From: Candidatus Pseudoruminococcus merdavium
GTDB lineage: Bacteria > Bacillota > Clostridia > Oscillospirales > Ruminococcaceae
Direction: 5' to 3'
Assembly: GCA_904419745.1 (NCBI GenBank)
Contig: CAJFSS010000008.1
Coordinates: forward strand, 47,498 to 111,497
Length of the DNA: 64,000 bases
A model generated the notes under the pieces. It was not told where the DNA came from and did no database searches. It saw nothing but the letters and a program-made list of their open reading frames with translations. Within the stretch, counting starts at the first letter, position 1. Each line of letters starts with the position of its first letter. Positions 52,412 through 62,123 of the stretch are shown piece by piece. The position numbers and the translations under genes are program-made.

Positions 52412-53689
52412 ATGACCTACAGTGAGGCACTGGAATTTATCCATTCCCGTCCCAGGCTTGGGAGAAAAAAACCAGGCACGCAACGGATGGAAAAACTACT
52501 CCATGCACTGGGGGATCCACACAAGACACTGAAATTTGTCCATATTGCGGGGACAAACGGGAAAGGTTCCGTAACAGCCATGACTTCCAATATTTTGAGA
52601 CTGGCCGGTTATAAAACCGGGCAATTTATTTCTCCATTTATACTGGAGTTTCGGGAGCGTATCCAGATGAATGGAGAAATGATTCCGAAGGAAAAATTGG
52701 TGGAATATGCGCAGCAAGTCAAAGCGGTTGTGGATGAGATGGACGCCAGGGATGAAATCATCAATGAATTTGAAATTGATACGGCAATCGGATTGCTCTG
52801 GTTTGCGGAAGAACGCTGCGATATTGTCTGTCTAGAAGTTGGCCTGGGTGGGCTGTATGACGCTACCAATATTATTGATGCGCCGCTTGTGACGGCCATA
52901 ACTTCAATTTCCCTGGACCATACCAACCTGCTTGGGGACACAACCGCAAAGATAGCCCAGGAAAAATGTGGAATTATCAAGCGAGGGAGCGTAGTGGTCA
53001 GTTATCCCACGCAGGACAAAGATGCGCTTGCCGTGGTTATGGAACGCTGTGCTGCTTTGCAGGTTCCTGTGATTCTTCCAGCAATGGGCGGTGTAGAAAT
53101 TCTGGACGATTCTGTCCTTCACAAAAGGGTTCGTTACGGAAATTTAGAATTTACTTTGAAACTCCCTGGGGCCCATCAGGTACAAAATGCCATGATGGTA
53201 GTAGAAATTATCCGGCAGCTTGCCGGAAAAGGGTTCCCAGTTTCGGAAGAAACCATACAAAAAGGGATTGAAACAGTTTTCTTTCCAGCAAGGCAAGAGA
53301 TATTATCAGAGCACCCACTGATTTTGCTCGATGGCGCGCACAATTTTTCCGGGGCACAGTCTTTGGAGGATACGCTTAGGAGGTTGCCACAGGAAAAAAC
53401 CATGATTATCGGCATGTTATCCGATAAGGATTATGAGCACTCGGCCCAGTTACTGGCAAGGCAGTGTCGCTGTGTGATTACCGTATCTCCGGATAATCCA
53501 CGGGCCCTATCCCCGGAACAGCTGGCTCAGGCAGTCGGGGATAGTTGCGAGACCGTGATTCCATGCCATGATTATGAAAAGGCACTCAATCTGGCAAAAT
53601 CCCAGGCAGGGGAGACCGGAGCCATTATTATTTGTGGTTCGCTATACCTTGCTTCTTCTATGAGGGAACTTCTCTGTAAAAAGAAATAA
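52412..53689 (+). CDS. folC: Bifunctional folylpolyglutamate/dihydrofolate synthase
   Basis: The Mur-ligase-like protein has the P-loop IAGTNGKGSVTAM, the folate loop FISPFILEFRERIQMNG, and CLEVGLGGLYDATN with ITSISLDHTNLLG. The C-terminal domain starts near LLDGAHNFSGA. It adds glutamate to folates. The ATG at 52412 has AGAGGAGG upstream and gives 425 residues. It may be cotranscribed with the aminopeptidase, 90 bp upstream. Confidence 0.93.
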   Translation: MTYSEALEFIHSRPRLGRKKPGTQRMEKLLHALGDPHKTLKFVHIAGTNGKGSVTAMTSNILRLAGYKTGQFISPFILEFRERIQMNGEMIPKEKLVEYAQQVKAVVDEMDARDEIINEFEIDTAIGLLWFAEERCDIVCLEVGLGGLYDATNIIDAPLVTAITSISLDHTNLLGDTTAKIAQEKCGIIKRGSVVVSYPTQDKDALAVVMERCAALQVPVILPAMGGVEILDDSVLHKRVRYGNLEFTLKLPGAHQVQNAMMVVEIIRQLAGKGFPVSEETIQKGIETVFFPARQEILSEHPLILLDGAHNFSGAQSLEDTLRRLPQEKTMIIGMLSDKDYEHSAQLLARQCRCVITVSPDNPRALSPEQLAQAVGDSCETVIPCHDYEKALNLAKSQAGETGAIIICGSLYLASSMRELLCKKK

Positions 53690-53726
53690 AAAAACGCCTT
53701 CCCAATTTTTGGGGAGGCGTTTTTCG
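53690..53726. terminator. Bidirectional terminator after folC
   Basis: AAAAACGCCTTCCC pairs with GGGGAGGCGTTTTT around a short loop. The convergent M42 gene ends at 53735. Confidence 0.85.
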
Positions 53727-53734
53727 AACGGTCA

Positions 53735-54763
53735 CTATCCAAGATAAGCTTTCAGTAGCAGATAGGTATTGGCCAGCCCGTCCTCGTGGGTGCGTTCATA
53801 CCCGTGGGACGCATAGACGCCGGGCCCAATCAGGGCATGGCGGAGATCATGCCCCGCAGAAAGGGCGGCATCTGCATCGGAGCCGTATCCTGGATAGATA
53901 TCTACTGCGTAATCAAGCCCATTGTCTTTTGCGGTCTTGATCAGTGCAGTGGTCATATCGTAATCATAGGGCCCGCGGGAATCCTTGGCGCAGATGGAGA
54001 CTTTGCATTCGTTCGCGCCAAGTCCAATTCCGACACAACCCATATCTAGGCTCAGGATTTCTTGAACATCATCCGGGACGCCGGCGGCAGCGCCGTGCCC
54101 GGTTTCTTCATAAACGGTGAAATGCAGATAGACTTTTCGCCCTGGGAGTGTGCCGGTATCTTTCAGATGCTTCGCATAGGCAAGCAGGATAGCAGAGCAC
54201 CCCTTATCGTCAATAAAGCGGCTCTTGAGGTAGCCGGATTCGGTCAGAACCGTTCTTGGATCAAAGGCGACGAAATCCCCAGCACTCACACCAAGCGCTT
54301 CGGTTTCCTCTTTGGAGTAAACCTTTTCATCCAAAACAACTTCCATGGTATCAAAATCTCTGGGTTGTTCCTTGAGCTTGAGATTGACATGGGAGGATGG
54401 ATCATTCATCTGAAAAGTACCGCAGTAGTTACCGGAAAATCGGGTAATGACTGTACAGTTTTCCGAATCCACATTATTGGGGACAAGGCCGCCAATTGGG
54501 GAAAGGGAGAGCCGGCCATTTGCCTTGACTTCCCGGACAATGGCGCCAAGGGTATCCACATGCGCAGTGAGCAGGATTGGGTTTCCTTCGCCGCCAAGGC
54601 AGACAACAATGCTGTTTTTAGCAGTGCGTTTTGGTTGATATCCCATTTCTGTCAAAGTGGTAAAGAGATAATCCGCTGCTTCCTTGGTATAACCAGTTGG
54701 GCTTTTGATAGCGAGCAGGCTTTGTGCCTGCTCCAGAATATAATCCATCATATTGCATTGCAT
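53735..54763 (-). CDS. M42-family glutamyl aminopeptidase-like metallopeptidase
   Basis: The 342-residue protein has ILLTAHVDTLGAIVR (first metal His/Asp), FIDDKGCSAILLAYAKHL (bridging Asp), TVYEETGHGAA (catalytic and ligand Glu), SLDMGCVG and SHGYERTHEDG (last His). M42 enzymes form dodecameric aminopeptidases or deblocking enzymes; an endoglucanase label used for some relatives is misleading. GGAGG precedes the ATG. Confidence 0.93.
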   Translation of the reverse strand: MQCNMMDYILEQAQSLLAIKSPTGYTKEAADYLFTTLTEMGYQPKRTAKNSIVVCLGGEGNPILLTAHVDTLGAIVREVKANGRLSLSPIGGLVPNNVDSENCTVITRFSGNYCGTFQMNDPSSHVNLKLKEQPRDFDTMEVVLDEKVYSKEETEALGVSAGDFVAFDPRTVLTESGYLKSRFIDDKGCSAILLAYAKHLKDTGTLPGRKVYLHFTVYEETGHGAAAGVPDDVQEILSLDMGCVGIGLGANECKVSICAKDSRGPYDYDMTTALIKTAKDNGLDYAVDIYPGYGSDADAALSAGHDLRHALIGPGVYASHGYERTHEDGLANTYLLLKAYLG

Positions 54764-54905
54764 GGGTAAGACCTCCTAAGCCGATATTTTCTCTGATTCA
54801 GCGCCCGGCAGGCACTGGAATTTTACACAAACAGTGTACTACCAATTGAAGGAAGGTGCAAGGGAAACGATAAACTATTTTCTGTGGAATGTTTACAATC
54901 TGTTT

Positions 54906-54934
54906 TTGTATGACTGTGTAAAAAGGTGTAAAAT
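54906..54934 (+). promoter_or_regulatory. Sigma-A promoter of the ABC/FtsX pair
   Basis: TTGTAT (54906-54911) and TAAAAT (54929-54934) are 17 bp apart. Confidence 0.6.
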
Positions 54935-54974
54935 AAAACTGAAATCGTATCGAATGGAATAGAGGGAATACAGC

Positions 54975-55679
54975 ATGGGTGGATTTGTCAGGCTGGAAGA
55001 AGTTTATAAAAGTTACCATATGGGTGAAATTACAATCAATGCAGCGAACGGCGTATCTTTTGAGATCGAAAAAGGGGAGTTTGCTGTCATTGTAGGGCCA
55101 AGTGGAGCTGGAAAGACCACGGTACTCAATCTTCTTGGAGGAATGGATACCTGCGATAAGGGAAAAATGCTGGTTGATGGCAGCGATGTGAGTAAATATA
55201 ACCGTAAGGAATTGATTTCTTACCGGAGATATGATGTGGGTTTTGTGTTTCAGTTTTATAACCTGGTACAGAACCTGACTGCAAAGGAGAATGTAGAACT
55301 TGCAACGCAAATTTCAAAAGATCCGCTGGATGTGGTAGAGGTTCTGGAACAGGTGGGATTGAAAGAGCGCATGAACAACTTTCCATCTCAGCTTTCCGGA
55401 GGAGAGCAGCAGAGAGTGGCCATTGCAAGGGCGCTTGCCAAGCACCCCAAACTGTTGCTCTGTGATGAACCGACTGGTGCGCTCGATTACAACACCGGAA
55501 AGATGATCCTGGCTCTACTACAGGACACCTGCCGCAAGACAGGAATGACAGTAATTGTTGTCACCCACAACCAGGCGATTACCCCTATGGCGGATCGCGT
55601 TATTCATATGAAAAACAGTAAGGTGGAGCAGATGATTCTCAATGAGAACCCCACTCCGGTGGAAAGGATTGAGTGGTAA
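54975..55679 (+). CDS. ABC transporter ATPase, MacB/LolD type
   Basis: The 234-residue ATPase has [34 protein letters not shown] and [16 protein letters not shown] followed by VTHN. This type drives mechanotransmission through FtsX-like permeases rather than classical transport. The permease gene starts 3 bp after its stop. A GAGGGA sequence lies upstream of the ATG. Confidence 0.93.
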   Translation: MGGFVRLEEVYKSYHMGEITINAANGVSFEIEKGEFAVIVGPSGAGKTTVLNLLGGMDTCDKGKMLVDGSDVSKYNRKELISYRRYDVGFVFQFYNLVQNLTAKENVELATQISKDPLDVVEVLEQVGLKERMNNFPSQLSGGEQQRVAIARALAKHPKLLLCDEPTGALDYNTGKMILALLQDTCRKTGMTVIVVTHNQAITPMADRVIHMKNSKVEQMILNENPTPVERIEW

Positions 55680-55682
55680 ACT

Positions 55683-58600
55683 GTGAAGAGTGCTTTTTGG
55701 AAAGATACTTTCCGGGAAATCTGGAAGACAAAAAACCGGTTTATTTCCATCTTTGCCATCATTGCAATTGGGGTGGGCTTTTTTGCAGGAGTAAAGGCTT
55801 CCTCAGCGGACATGAAGCAGTCTGAAAACGCTTATTATGTAAAAAGCCACTTGATGGATGTACAGGTAATTTCCACCCTTGGATTTGGGGAGAAAGATAT
55901 TGAAGCATTTCGCTCGCTGGCAGGAATTCAGAGCGTGATGCCTTCCTATACCGCCGATCTCTATATGGAAACGGCTGGGAATCGATCAGTTTGCAAAGTA
56001 TACTCCCTGCCCTCGGCAGATACAGCGGAGCAAGATAACATCAATCAACTCACCTTAGTGGAAGGAAGAATGCCGGAAAACGAAGGAGAGTGTGTGGTTG
56101 ACTCCTATCTCGCACAACAGCGTGGTTTTTCTGTTGGAGATACCGTTCGGATGCACGCAGAAGAGGGGGAGGATATCTCCTCTACACTCTCCAGAGAAGA
56201 ATTTACCATTGTTGGCACCGTAGAAAGCCCCATGTTTATTTATAAAATGCAAAGAGGAACAAGCACAATTGGGGACGGATCCGCAGAAGGGTTTGTCTAT
56301 TTGATGCCGCAGGCTTTTTCCTATGAAGACTATACAGCTGTATTTCTGACCTTTACCAGTGCAGAAGCCGCGCAGGCTTATACGGACGAATATGACAGCC
56401 TTAGCGAAGGATATGTAGATACCGTGGAAACTCTGGGGGATACCCGGAAGGACGCGCGACTGGAAGAAGTAAAGAAACAGGCGAACCAGACGATTGCGGA
56501 AAATGAACAGAAGCTCACGGATGCGAAAGAACAGGCAGAGACCGGTTTTGCTGATGCGGAACAGCAGCTTGCCGATGCCAAAACAGAGCTTGAGAACGGC
56601 GAAGCCGAGTACGCAGAACAAAAGCAACTGTTTGACACGCAGATTGCACAGGCGGAACAAAAGCTTGCTGATTCAAAGGGACTGAGTGAGGAAGGGTGGT
56701 CACAATACAACACAAACCTCAAAGCGGTTTCTGACGGGTTAGCAGAACTTGCTTCTCAGCGTCAGGTATTGATTACCACCAGGAGTGAGCTTAACACGGC
56801 AAAGCAACAGGTGGAAGAAGGAAAACAGCAGCTGGATACTGCGTCAAAGACCCTGGAAGAAAAACAAAGGGAATACGATGAAGGACTTACTGCCTACCAA
56901 AATGCAAAACAGTTGCTTGATGGAGCGAATCAGGCACTGCAAGATCCATCTTCTGTTACTTCCGAGCAGCTTGTCTCCATTCAGTCAGGGTTGAATCAAT
57001 TGCAAAGTGGATTGGGCGACCTCTTTTTTGGCTATATGTCTGGGAATACGGCACTGAAACCCCAGCTTGACATGGCGCTTGCTACATTTTCCACTACCTT
57101 GGCTTCCCAGAAAGAATTGCTGGATACGGCCTCCGAACAACTGGAACAGGGTAAAAAGGAACTTTCTGAACAACAAAAAGCCTGGGAAGCGGGAAAGACC
57201 CAGTATGAGCAGGGAGAGGCCGCTTACCAGACCGGAATGCAGCAATTAGAGGCAGCACAAAAACAGTTGGATGATGCTTCGGTCGAATTGTTAGCCGCCC
57301 AGAACCAGCTAAAAGCAGCCGATAAGGCAATTTTGGAAGGAGAACAGGAACTCGTTGTCCAGCGGGAAGAAGGCGAAAAGCAGCTTCGCGCCGCAAAGGA
57401 AAAGCTGGATTCCGGCTGGACGGAATATGAGGATGGCGTGGCGCAGCTCGAGGAGGAAAAGCAAAAAGCGCAACAGGAAATTACAGATGCCGAAACTCAA
57501 CTTGCAGATGCAAAACAACAGTTAACAGAACTGGAAGCGCCGACTTGGTATGTGCTGGATCGATCCCAGGCCTGCCCTGGATATTCCAATCTCGGTGAGG
57601 ATGCAGGACGAGTCGACAACATTGCAAAAGTGTTTCCAGTGTTTTTCCTTCTGGTAGCGGCGCTCGTCTGCCTGACAACCATGACCCGTATGATTGAAGA
57701 GGAACGTACAGAGATAGGGACCCTGAAAGCTATGGGGTACTCCAATGGTTCCATTATTATGAAGTATATGACCTACGGTGTGGTTGCGAGTATCCTTGGC
57801 AGCGTGGTAGGAATGCTGATTGGGTTCCAGTTATTCCCAAGGATTATTATGAACGGCTATGGGATCATGTATAATTTCCCAGTGACTATGGCTCCCTTCC
57901 GGATGCAGCTCGCCATTCCCTCCATGTTGGTGGCGGCGCTATGTGTCATTATCACGGTGTATGCAGTCTGCCGGGGAGAACTTGCGCAGCGTCCTTCTCA
58001 GTTGATGCGTCCAAAATCTCCGAAACCCGGCAAAAGGGTGCTATTGGAGAAGATTCCATTCATCTGGAACAAATTCAATTTCAGTCACAAAGTGACCGCT
58101 AGGAATCTGTTCCGGTATAAACAGCGTATTTTTATGACTGTTGTGGGGATTGCGGGCTGTACTGCCCTAATGCTGACAGGATTTGCGCTGAAGGACTCCA
58201 TTATGGAAATTGTAGATAAGCAGTTTTCGGAGATTTCCCTGTATGACATGATGATTGTTCCTGAAGAAAACCAGATCGATAAAACAATGCAGGCGGTTGG
58301 CGAACAGTCTCTGATTGGAGCACATGGAAAGTTCTTACAGGAGACCATGACTGCCAAGGCCGGTTCCGAAGAGTTGGAAGTCTATTTAAGTGTACCGGAA
58401 CAGATGGATACATTTACCGATTTTATAGACCTACATACCCGTAAAGGGGAACAACCGGTCGCCCTGGAAGACGGTACAGTCGTAATCACAGAAAAATTTG
58501 CAGAGGAACTTTCACTGTCCAAGGGGGATGTTTTTACACTCAGTGGTTCCGGATATGCAGATGTGGAGTTGACCGTGGGAGGAATTGTAGAAAACTATAC

Positions 58601-59207
58601 CTACCATTATGTCTATATGACGCCGCGGACTTTCCGGGAGGTATATGGGAAAGAACCGAGTTACAATCTTGTCATGGCGGACTGGAAAGATGACAACCAG
58701 ACAGATTCGGAAGGGGTATTCTCCGCACTGTCGGAGCAAAAGGCTATGCAGGGAATTTCTTTCCTGAGCACAGTGAAAGACGGTTTCAGCGATATGATTT
58801 CCAGTTTGAACTATGTGGTACTGGTGTTGATTGTATCGGCAGGCCTTCTTGCTTTTGTTGTGCTGTATAATCTGACCAATATCAATGTCAATGAGAGAAT
58901 CCGAGAGATCGCTACCTTGAAAGTTTTGGGCTTTTACGATAAGGAAGTCTCTGCTTATATCTACCGTGAGAATGTGATTTTGACGATCCTTGGCACAGGT
59001 GTAGGGTTGATTCTGGGTATTTTCCTGAGTCAGTTTGTCATTAACACCGCAGAGATGGATATTGTAATGTTTGGGCGAGAAATCAAAGCTTGGAGTTACA
59101 TTCTTTCCGCAGTACTGACGTTGTTATTTGCGGTATTTGTCAACCTGGTAATGCATTTTAAACTCAAAAAAGTCAAAATGGTGGAATCATTGAAATCAGT
59201 TGAATAA
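55683..59207 (+). CDS. FtsX-like ABC permease with a very long extracytoplasmic coiled coil
   Basis: The 1174-residue protein has an N-terminal helix (about 20-40), a globular domain, then a Gln/Glu/Lys/Ala-rich coiled coil (about 265-625). The first FtsX domain follows (about 643-765, with EERTEIGTLKAMGYSNGSII). A second transmembrane helix near 816, a second outer domain and the C-terminal FtsX domain (about 1035-1170, with NVNERIREIATLKVLGFYDKE) complete it. The repeated EIGTLK/EIATLK motifs mark the domain pair. GTG start; coupled to the ATPase. Candidate roles are envelope stress, peptide resistance or control of wall hydrolases. Confidence 0.9.
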   Translation: MKSAFWKDTFREIWKTKNRFISIFAIIAIGVGFFAGVKASSADMKQSENAYYVKSHLMDVQVISTLGFGEKDIEAFRSLAGIQSVMPSYTADLYMETAGNRSVCKVYSLPSADTAEQDNINQLTLVEGRMPENEGECVVDSYLAQQRGFSVGDTVRMHAEEGEDISSTLSREEFTIVGTVESPMFIYKMQRGTSTIGDGSAEGFVYLMPQAFSYEDYTAVFLTFTSAEAAQAYTDEYDSLSEGYVDTVETLGDTRKDARLEEVKKQANQTIAENEQKLTDAKEQAETGFADAEQQLADAKTELENGEAEYAEQKQLFDTQIAQAEQKLADSKGLSEEGWSQYNTNLKAVSDGLAELASQRQVLITTRSELNTAKQQVEEGKQQLDTASKTLEEKQREYDEGLTAYQNAKQLLDGANQALQDPSSVTSEQLVSIQSGLNQLQSGLGDLFFGYMSGNTALKPQLDMALATFSTTLASQKELLDTASEQLEQGKKELSEQQKAWEAGKTQYEQGEAAYQTGMQQLEAAQKQLDDASVELLAAQNQLKAADKAILEGEQELVVQREEGEKQLRAAKEKLDSGWTEYEDGVAQLEEEKQKAQQEITDAETQLADAKQQLTELEAPTWYVLDRSQACPGYSNLGEDAGRVDNIAKVFPVFFLLVAALVCLTTMTRMIEEERTEIGTLKAMGYSNGSIIMKYMTYGVVASILGSVVGMLIGFQLFPRIIMNGYGIMYNFPVTMAPFRMQLAIPSMLVAALCVIITVYAVCRGELAQRPSQLMRPKSPKPGKRVLLEKIPFIWNKFNFSHKVTARNLFRYKQRIFMTVVGIAGCTALMLTGFALKDSIMEIVDKQFSEISLYDMMIVPEENQIDKTMQAVGEQSLIGAHGKFLQETMTAKAGSEELEVYLSVPEQMDTFTDFIDLHTRKGEQPVALEDGTVVITEKFAEELSLSKGDVFTLSGSGYADVELTVGGIVENYTYHYVYMTPRTFREVYGKEPSYNLVMADWKDDNQTDSEGVFSALSEQKAMQGISFLSTVKDGFSDMISSLNYVVLVLIVSAGLLAFVVLYNLTNINVNERIREIATLKVLGFYDKEVSAYIYRENVILTILGTGVGLILGIFLSQFVINTAEMDIVMFGREIKAWSYILSAVLTLLFAVFVNLVMHFKLKKVKMVESLKSVE

Positions 59208-59212
59208 ATAGA

Positions 59213-59255
59213 GAGCACGGGAATCCGCTGAAAAGCAGCGCCCCGTGCTTTTGTT
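59213..59255 (+). terminator. Terminator of the FtsX gene
   Basis: GAGCACGGG and CCCCGTGCTTTT arms surround a small inner hairpin and end in a T-rich tract. Confidence 0.75.
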
Positions 59256-59282
59256 TTCCACAAAATACTTATGAAGATGTGA

Positions 59283-59322
59283 AAAAAGGCGCAAACGGGA
59301 ATTTTCCGTTTGCGTCTTTTTT
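59283..59322 (-). terminator. Terminator of alr
   Basis: GGCGCAAACGG pairs with CCGTTTGCGTC, with A and T runs outside; the T run follows on the minus strand. Confidence 0.8.
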
Positions 59323-59336
59323 ATGTAGAAAGTGGG

Positions 59337-60539
59337 TTAATAAGCGCAGGAAATGTAGTCCGTAACTTCTGTAATTTTTCCGTTATAGAGATAGACCCTG
59401 GGCACTCGGATTCCCACAGCACACAAGACTTCATAGTTTACAGAACCGCGCAAAAGTGCAAACTCCCCTGCTGCAATTTCTTCACTGCCATCACGCCCAA
59501 AAATTGTCGCGGTATCCCCCATTTTTACATCACCAATCCCAGAAATGTCCACCATCATCTGATCCATGCAGACCCGACCGACTACAGGGACACGTTTTCC
59601 GTGCAGGAGCACTTGGGCCGGTTGTCCAGTACGTGGAAAGCTGTCCGCATATCCGATTGTCAGAGAAGCGAGCTGTACCGGATGGTCACTTGTATAAATC
59701 CTCCCGTAACTGACAGAGGTTCCCGCGGGAATTTCTTTGACTTCACTGACTGTGGTTTTCAGTTCCATGGCGGGCCGGAAGGGGGAATCCTGTTCCATTT
59801 CATTGCTGGGAGGGCATCCGTAGAGGATGATTCCCGGTCGGACCATGTCCAGGTGCATTTCTGGATAGTTTACGACTGCTGCGCTGTTGCAGCAGTGCCG
59901 AATGCCCAAGGAGTATCCTTTTTGTTCCAATGTTTCGCATATTTTCATAAACCGGGAAAATTGCCCTTTAGTAAAGGCCACCGAGTCCTCTGCAAATTCA
60001 TCAGAACAGGCAAAGTGAGTAAATATCCCTGTTGCATGCAGGGCAGGGAGCGCATAGGCCCGCATGATCTCTTCGCAGCAGGAAGCCACCATGGAATCCT
60101 TGCTGCAAACAAACCCAATCCGGGACATCCCGGTATCCACCTTAATGTGGATATCCACCGAAACTCCCCGACTGCGTGCGGAGTCAGAGAGTTCCTGCGC
60201 GTAATCTATAGACAGACAGGTTTGGGTGATTTTCTGTTTTGCCAGGATTGGGGCAAGTTCACAGGGGGTATGTCCAAAGATCAGGATGGGTTTTGTGATT
60301 CCTGCTTCACGCAAAGCCAAGCCCTCTTCAATATTGGAAACGCCAAACCAGTCCGCTCCACATTGATCCAGAAGTTTAGCGACTACTTTGTCCCCGTGAC
60401 CATATGCATTTGCTTTGACAACGGCACAGATCATGGTCTTTTTCTCTGTTCCGACAAAGTGTTCACGAATGAGCCGGTAGTTATGTTCAATTTTGGACAA
60501 ATCTATCGTAGCCCAGGTACGTTTTAAATATTGCTGCAT
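59337..60539 (-). CDS. alr: Alanine racemase
   Basis: This PLP enzyme makes D-alanine for peptidoglycan. The PLP lysine is K42 in AVVKANAYGHG, counting from MQQYLKRTWATIDL. HIKVDTGMSRIGF, RPGIILYGCPP and the catalytic Tyr in SVSYGRIYTSD follow; MDQMMVDISG lies in the C-terminal domain. I chose the ATG at 60539 (GGGGGAAA upstream) because family members begin there. An 83-residue membrane gene lies upstream on the same strand. Confidence 0.95.
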   Translation of the reverse strand: MQQYLKRTWATIDLSKIEHNYRLIREHFVGTEKKTMICAVVKANAYGHGDKVVAKLLDQCGADWFGVSNIEEGLALREAGITKPILIFGHTPCELAPILAKQKITQTCLSIDYAQELSDSARSRGVSVDIHIKVDTGMSRIGFVCSKDSMVASCCEEIMRAYALPALHATGIFTHFACSDEFAEDSVAFTKGQFSRFMKICETLEQKGYSLGIRHCCNSAAVVNYPEMHLDMVRPGIILYGCPPSNEMEQDSPFRPAMELKTTVSEVKEIPAGTSVSYGRIYTSDHPVQLASLTIGYADSFPRTGQPAQVLLHGKRVPVVGRVCMDQMMVDISGIGDVKMGDTATIFGRDGSEEIAAGEFALLRGSVNYEVLCAVGIRVPRVYLYNGKITEVTDYISCAY

Positions 60540-60632
60540 GAATGATTTCCCCCAGTCTCTGACAATATGATTATGCAAATAAAAACATATATTTTCCAAA
60601 CATGCAAAGTTTGGTTTTCCCAGAATGCAAAA

Positions 60633-60884
60633 TTAGCTGCGGGCTTTTTTGGAAAGACGGCTTCTTTTTCTCCTGAGTGCATTCGCGCGAAGGCCAATCA
60701 GGAAAAATAGAACCAGGGGAACGAGTAAAAAGAGCATCAGGCGTTCGACCAAAATCCCCATGACCGTAACAACCAGAGGCAATACAAGTCCAAGCCATCC
60801 AGCGCGACGAGTCAAAAGGTATTCCAAAATACTAAAAATAACAATCAAGCCTGCTGCAATCCCCAGATGCATTGGTGTAAACAT
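60633..60884 (-). CDS. Small membrane protein, 83 residues, unknown function
   Basis: Two or three hydrophobic helices (HLGIAAGLIVIFSILEYLL, LGLVLPLVVTVMGILVERL, MLFLLVPLVLFFLIGL) precede a very basic tail (RANALRRKRSRLSKKARS). AGAAGGAGAAACT precedes the ATG. It may be cotranscribed with alr, 93 bp downstream. No family recognised. Confidence 0.7.
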   Translation of the reverse strand: MFTPMHLGIAAGLIVIFSILEYLLTRRAGWLGLVLPLVVTVMGILVERLMLFLLVPLVLFFLIGLRANALRRKRSRLSKKARS

Positions 60885-61350
60885 AGTTTCTCCTTCCGGG
60901 TACCTTCCCTTTTTTGTTTTTTAAGAAGTTGTCCGATTATATAGTATGGACTATTGCCTTTGATTTTACTTCTTTTCTTATGAAAAATCAATGACAATGG
61001 AACTATTTCAAGCCTGTTTTAAAAATGGAAATTTGCACAGGAAAATGCCACGTCCGGATTATGGGAGAACACCCGCTCTTTTATTTCAATGTTGTTATAG
61101 GGATGGTAAAAGAGGGAATCATGCCCTGTTCACAGCCTGATTGCAATATTCCATTGGGTGGAGTATATCATCTTGAAATAGAAAGAGAATCCATAGATTG
61201 ATACAACTGCGGACTAGGAATTGTAACTGATTGATATTTCGAATTAAGACAAAAATGAAGGGGTTTTCCCTGTCTCGACAAAATATTTAAGCAAAATCCT
61301 CTATGCTTTGGAAAAGAGGATCGTGTTTTTGGGAGAAGGAGGAGTTTTCC
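60885..61350. other. Intergenic region upstream of spoIIA
   Basis: This stretch should hold the divergent promoters of the small membrane gene and spoIIA. TGTCTCGACA (61271-61280) contains two facing Spo0A-box-like halves (consensus TGTCGAA), which is plausible for a Spo0A-controlled spoIIA promoter. A convincing sigma-H promoter was not found. A short open frame at 61025-61201 is listed separately. Confidence 0.35.
61025..61201 (+). CDS. Possible 58-residue cysteine-containing protein
   Basis: The frame encodes MEICTGKCHVRIMGEHPLFY, then a segment with PCSQPDCN, ending IERESID. The cysteine spacing and mixed composition look protein-like, but there is no ribosome binding site or promoter, and a TGA lies just upstream in frame. 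It may be a chance frame or a remnant. Confidence 0.25.
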   Translation: MEICTGKCHVRIMGEHPLFYFNVVIGMVKEGIMPCSQPDCNIPLGGVYHLEIERESID

Positions 61351-61674
61351 ATGCCTGTCAGGATAAAACAGGATGAAAATGCAGTAACAGCTTATTTAGT
61401 CGGTGAGATTGACCACCACAGTGCAAAACGAATGAGAGAAGAAATTGACCGCACCATTGAGAGTGCAAGGCCTTCTCTGTTGATTTTGGATTTTTCCCAG
61501 GTGACTTTTATGGATAGTTCTGGAATCGGGCTTGTTATGGGACGTTATAAAGCCCTGACTCTTTCTGGGGGACAGAGTATGGAAGTACGAGGGGTTTCTA
61601 ACCAAACAGCTCGTGTAATGAAATTGGCCGGATTGGACAAGCTTGCAAAAATCAATGTGGAGGGAAAACAGTAA
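61351..61674 (+). CDS. spoIIAA: Anti-sigma F factor antagonist
   Basis: The 107-residue STAS protein frees sigma-F when dephosphorylated by SpoIIE. The phospho-acceptor Ser lies in FMDSSGIGLVMGRY. The ATG at 61351 has GAAGGAGG upstream. Its TAA overlaps the spoIIAB start by one base. It is the first gene of the classic spoIIA operon. Confidence 0.95.
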   Translation: MPVRIKQDENAVTAYLVGEIDHHSAKRMREEIDRTIESARPSLLILDFSQVTFMDSSGIGLVMGRYKALTLSGGQSMEVRGVSNQTARVMKLAGLDKLAKINVEGKQ

Positions 61675-62123
61675 TGGCCATAAAAAATCAGTTTAAAATG
61701 ACAATTCTCAGCCAATCTGCAAATGAATCCTTTTCCAGGGCAGCAGTGGTAGCATTTATTGCGCAGTTGGATCCAACCGTGGATGAACTGGCAGATATTA
61801 AAACAGCAGTATCGGAAGCGGTTACCAATTGTATTGTTCACGCTTATCGGGAAGGAGAGGGAAGAATTTACATAGACGTCAAATATGACGATAAAAATGT
61901 GGTTACCGTAAAAATTTCTGATAAAGGTTGCGGGATTGAAGACGTTGAACAGGCTATGGAGCCCATGTATACCACCTGTACTACCGGGGAACGCGCGGGA
62001 TTGGGATTTGCAGTGATGCAGTCGTTTATGGACAAATTAAAAGTTGTCTCTACACCTGGAAAGGGGACAAGCGTTACCATGACCAAGCAAATTTCAAAAA
62101 AGGACCCCCAAGACCATGAATGA
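61674..62123 (+). CDS. spoIIAB: Anti-sigma F factor / serine kinase
   Basis: The 149-residue GHKL kinase binds sigma-F and phosphorylates SpoIIAA. EAVTNCIVHAY is the N box, DKGCGI the G1 box, and GERAGLGFAVMQSFMD the G2 region. Translation is coupled on both sides: a 1-bp overlap with spoIIAA and 8 bp with sigF. Confidence 0.95.
   Translation: MAIKNQFKMTILSQSANESFSRAAVVAFIAQLDPTVDELADIKTAVSEAVTNCIVHAYREGEGRIYIDVKYDDKNVVTVKISDKGCGIEDVEQAMEPMYTTCTTGERAGLGFAVMQSFMDKLKVVSTPGKGTSVTMTKQISKKDPQDHE

Noticed and set aside
59310..60527. A 405-codon plus-strand frame
   Set aside because: Antisense of alanine racemase.
61216..61244. Possible sigma-H promoter of spoIIA (AGGAATT and GAAT)
   Set aside because: The spacing of 18 bases is about four longer than in known sigma-H promoters.
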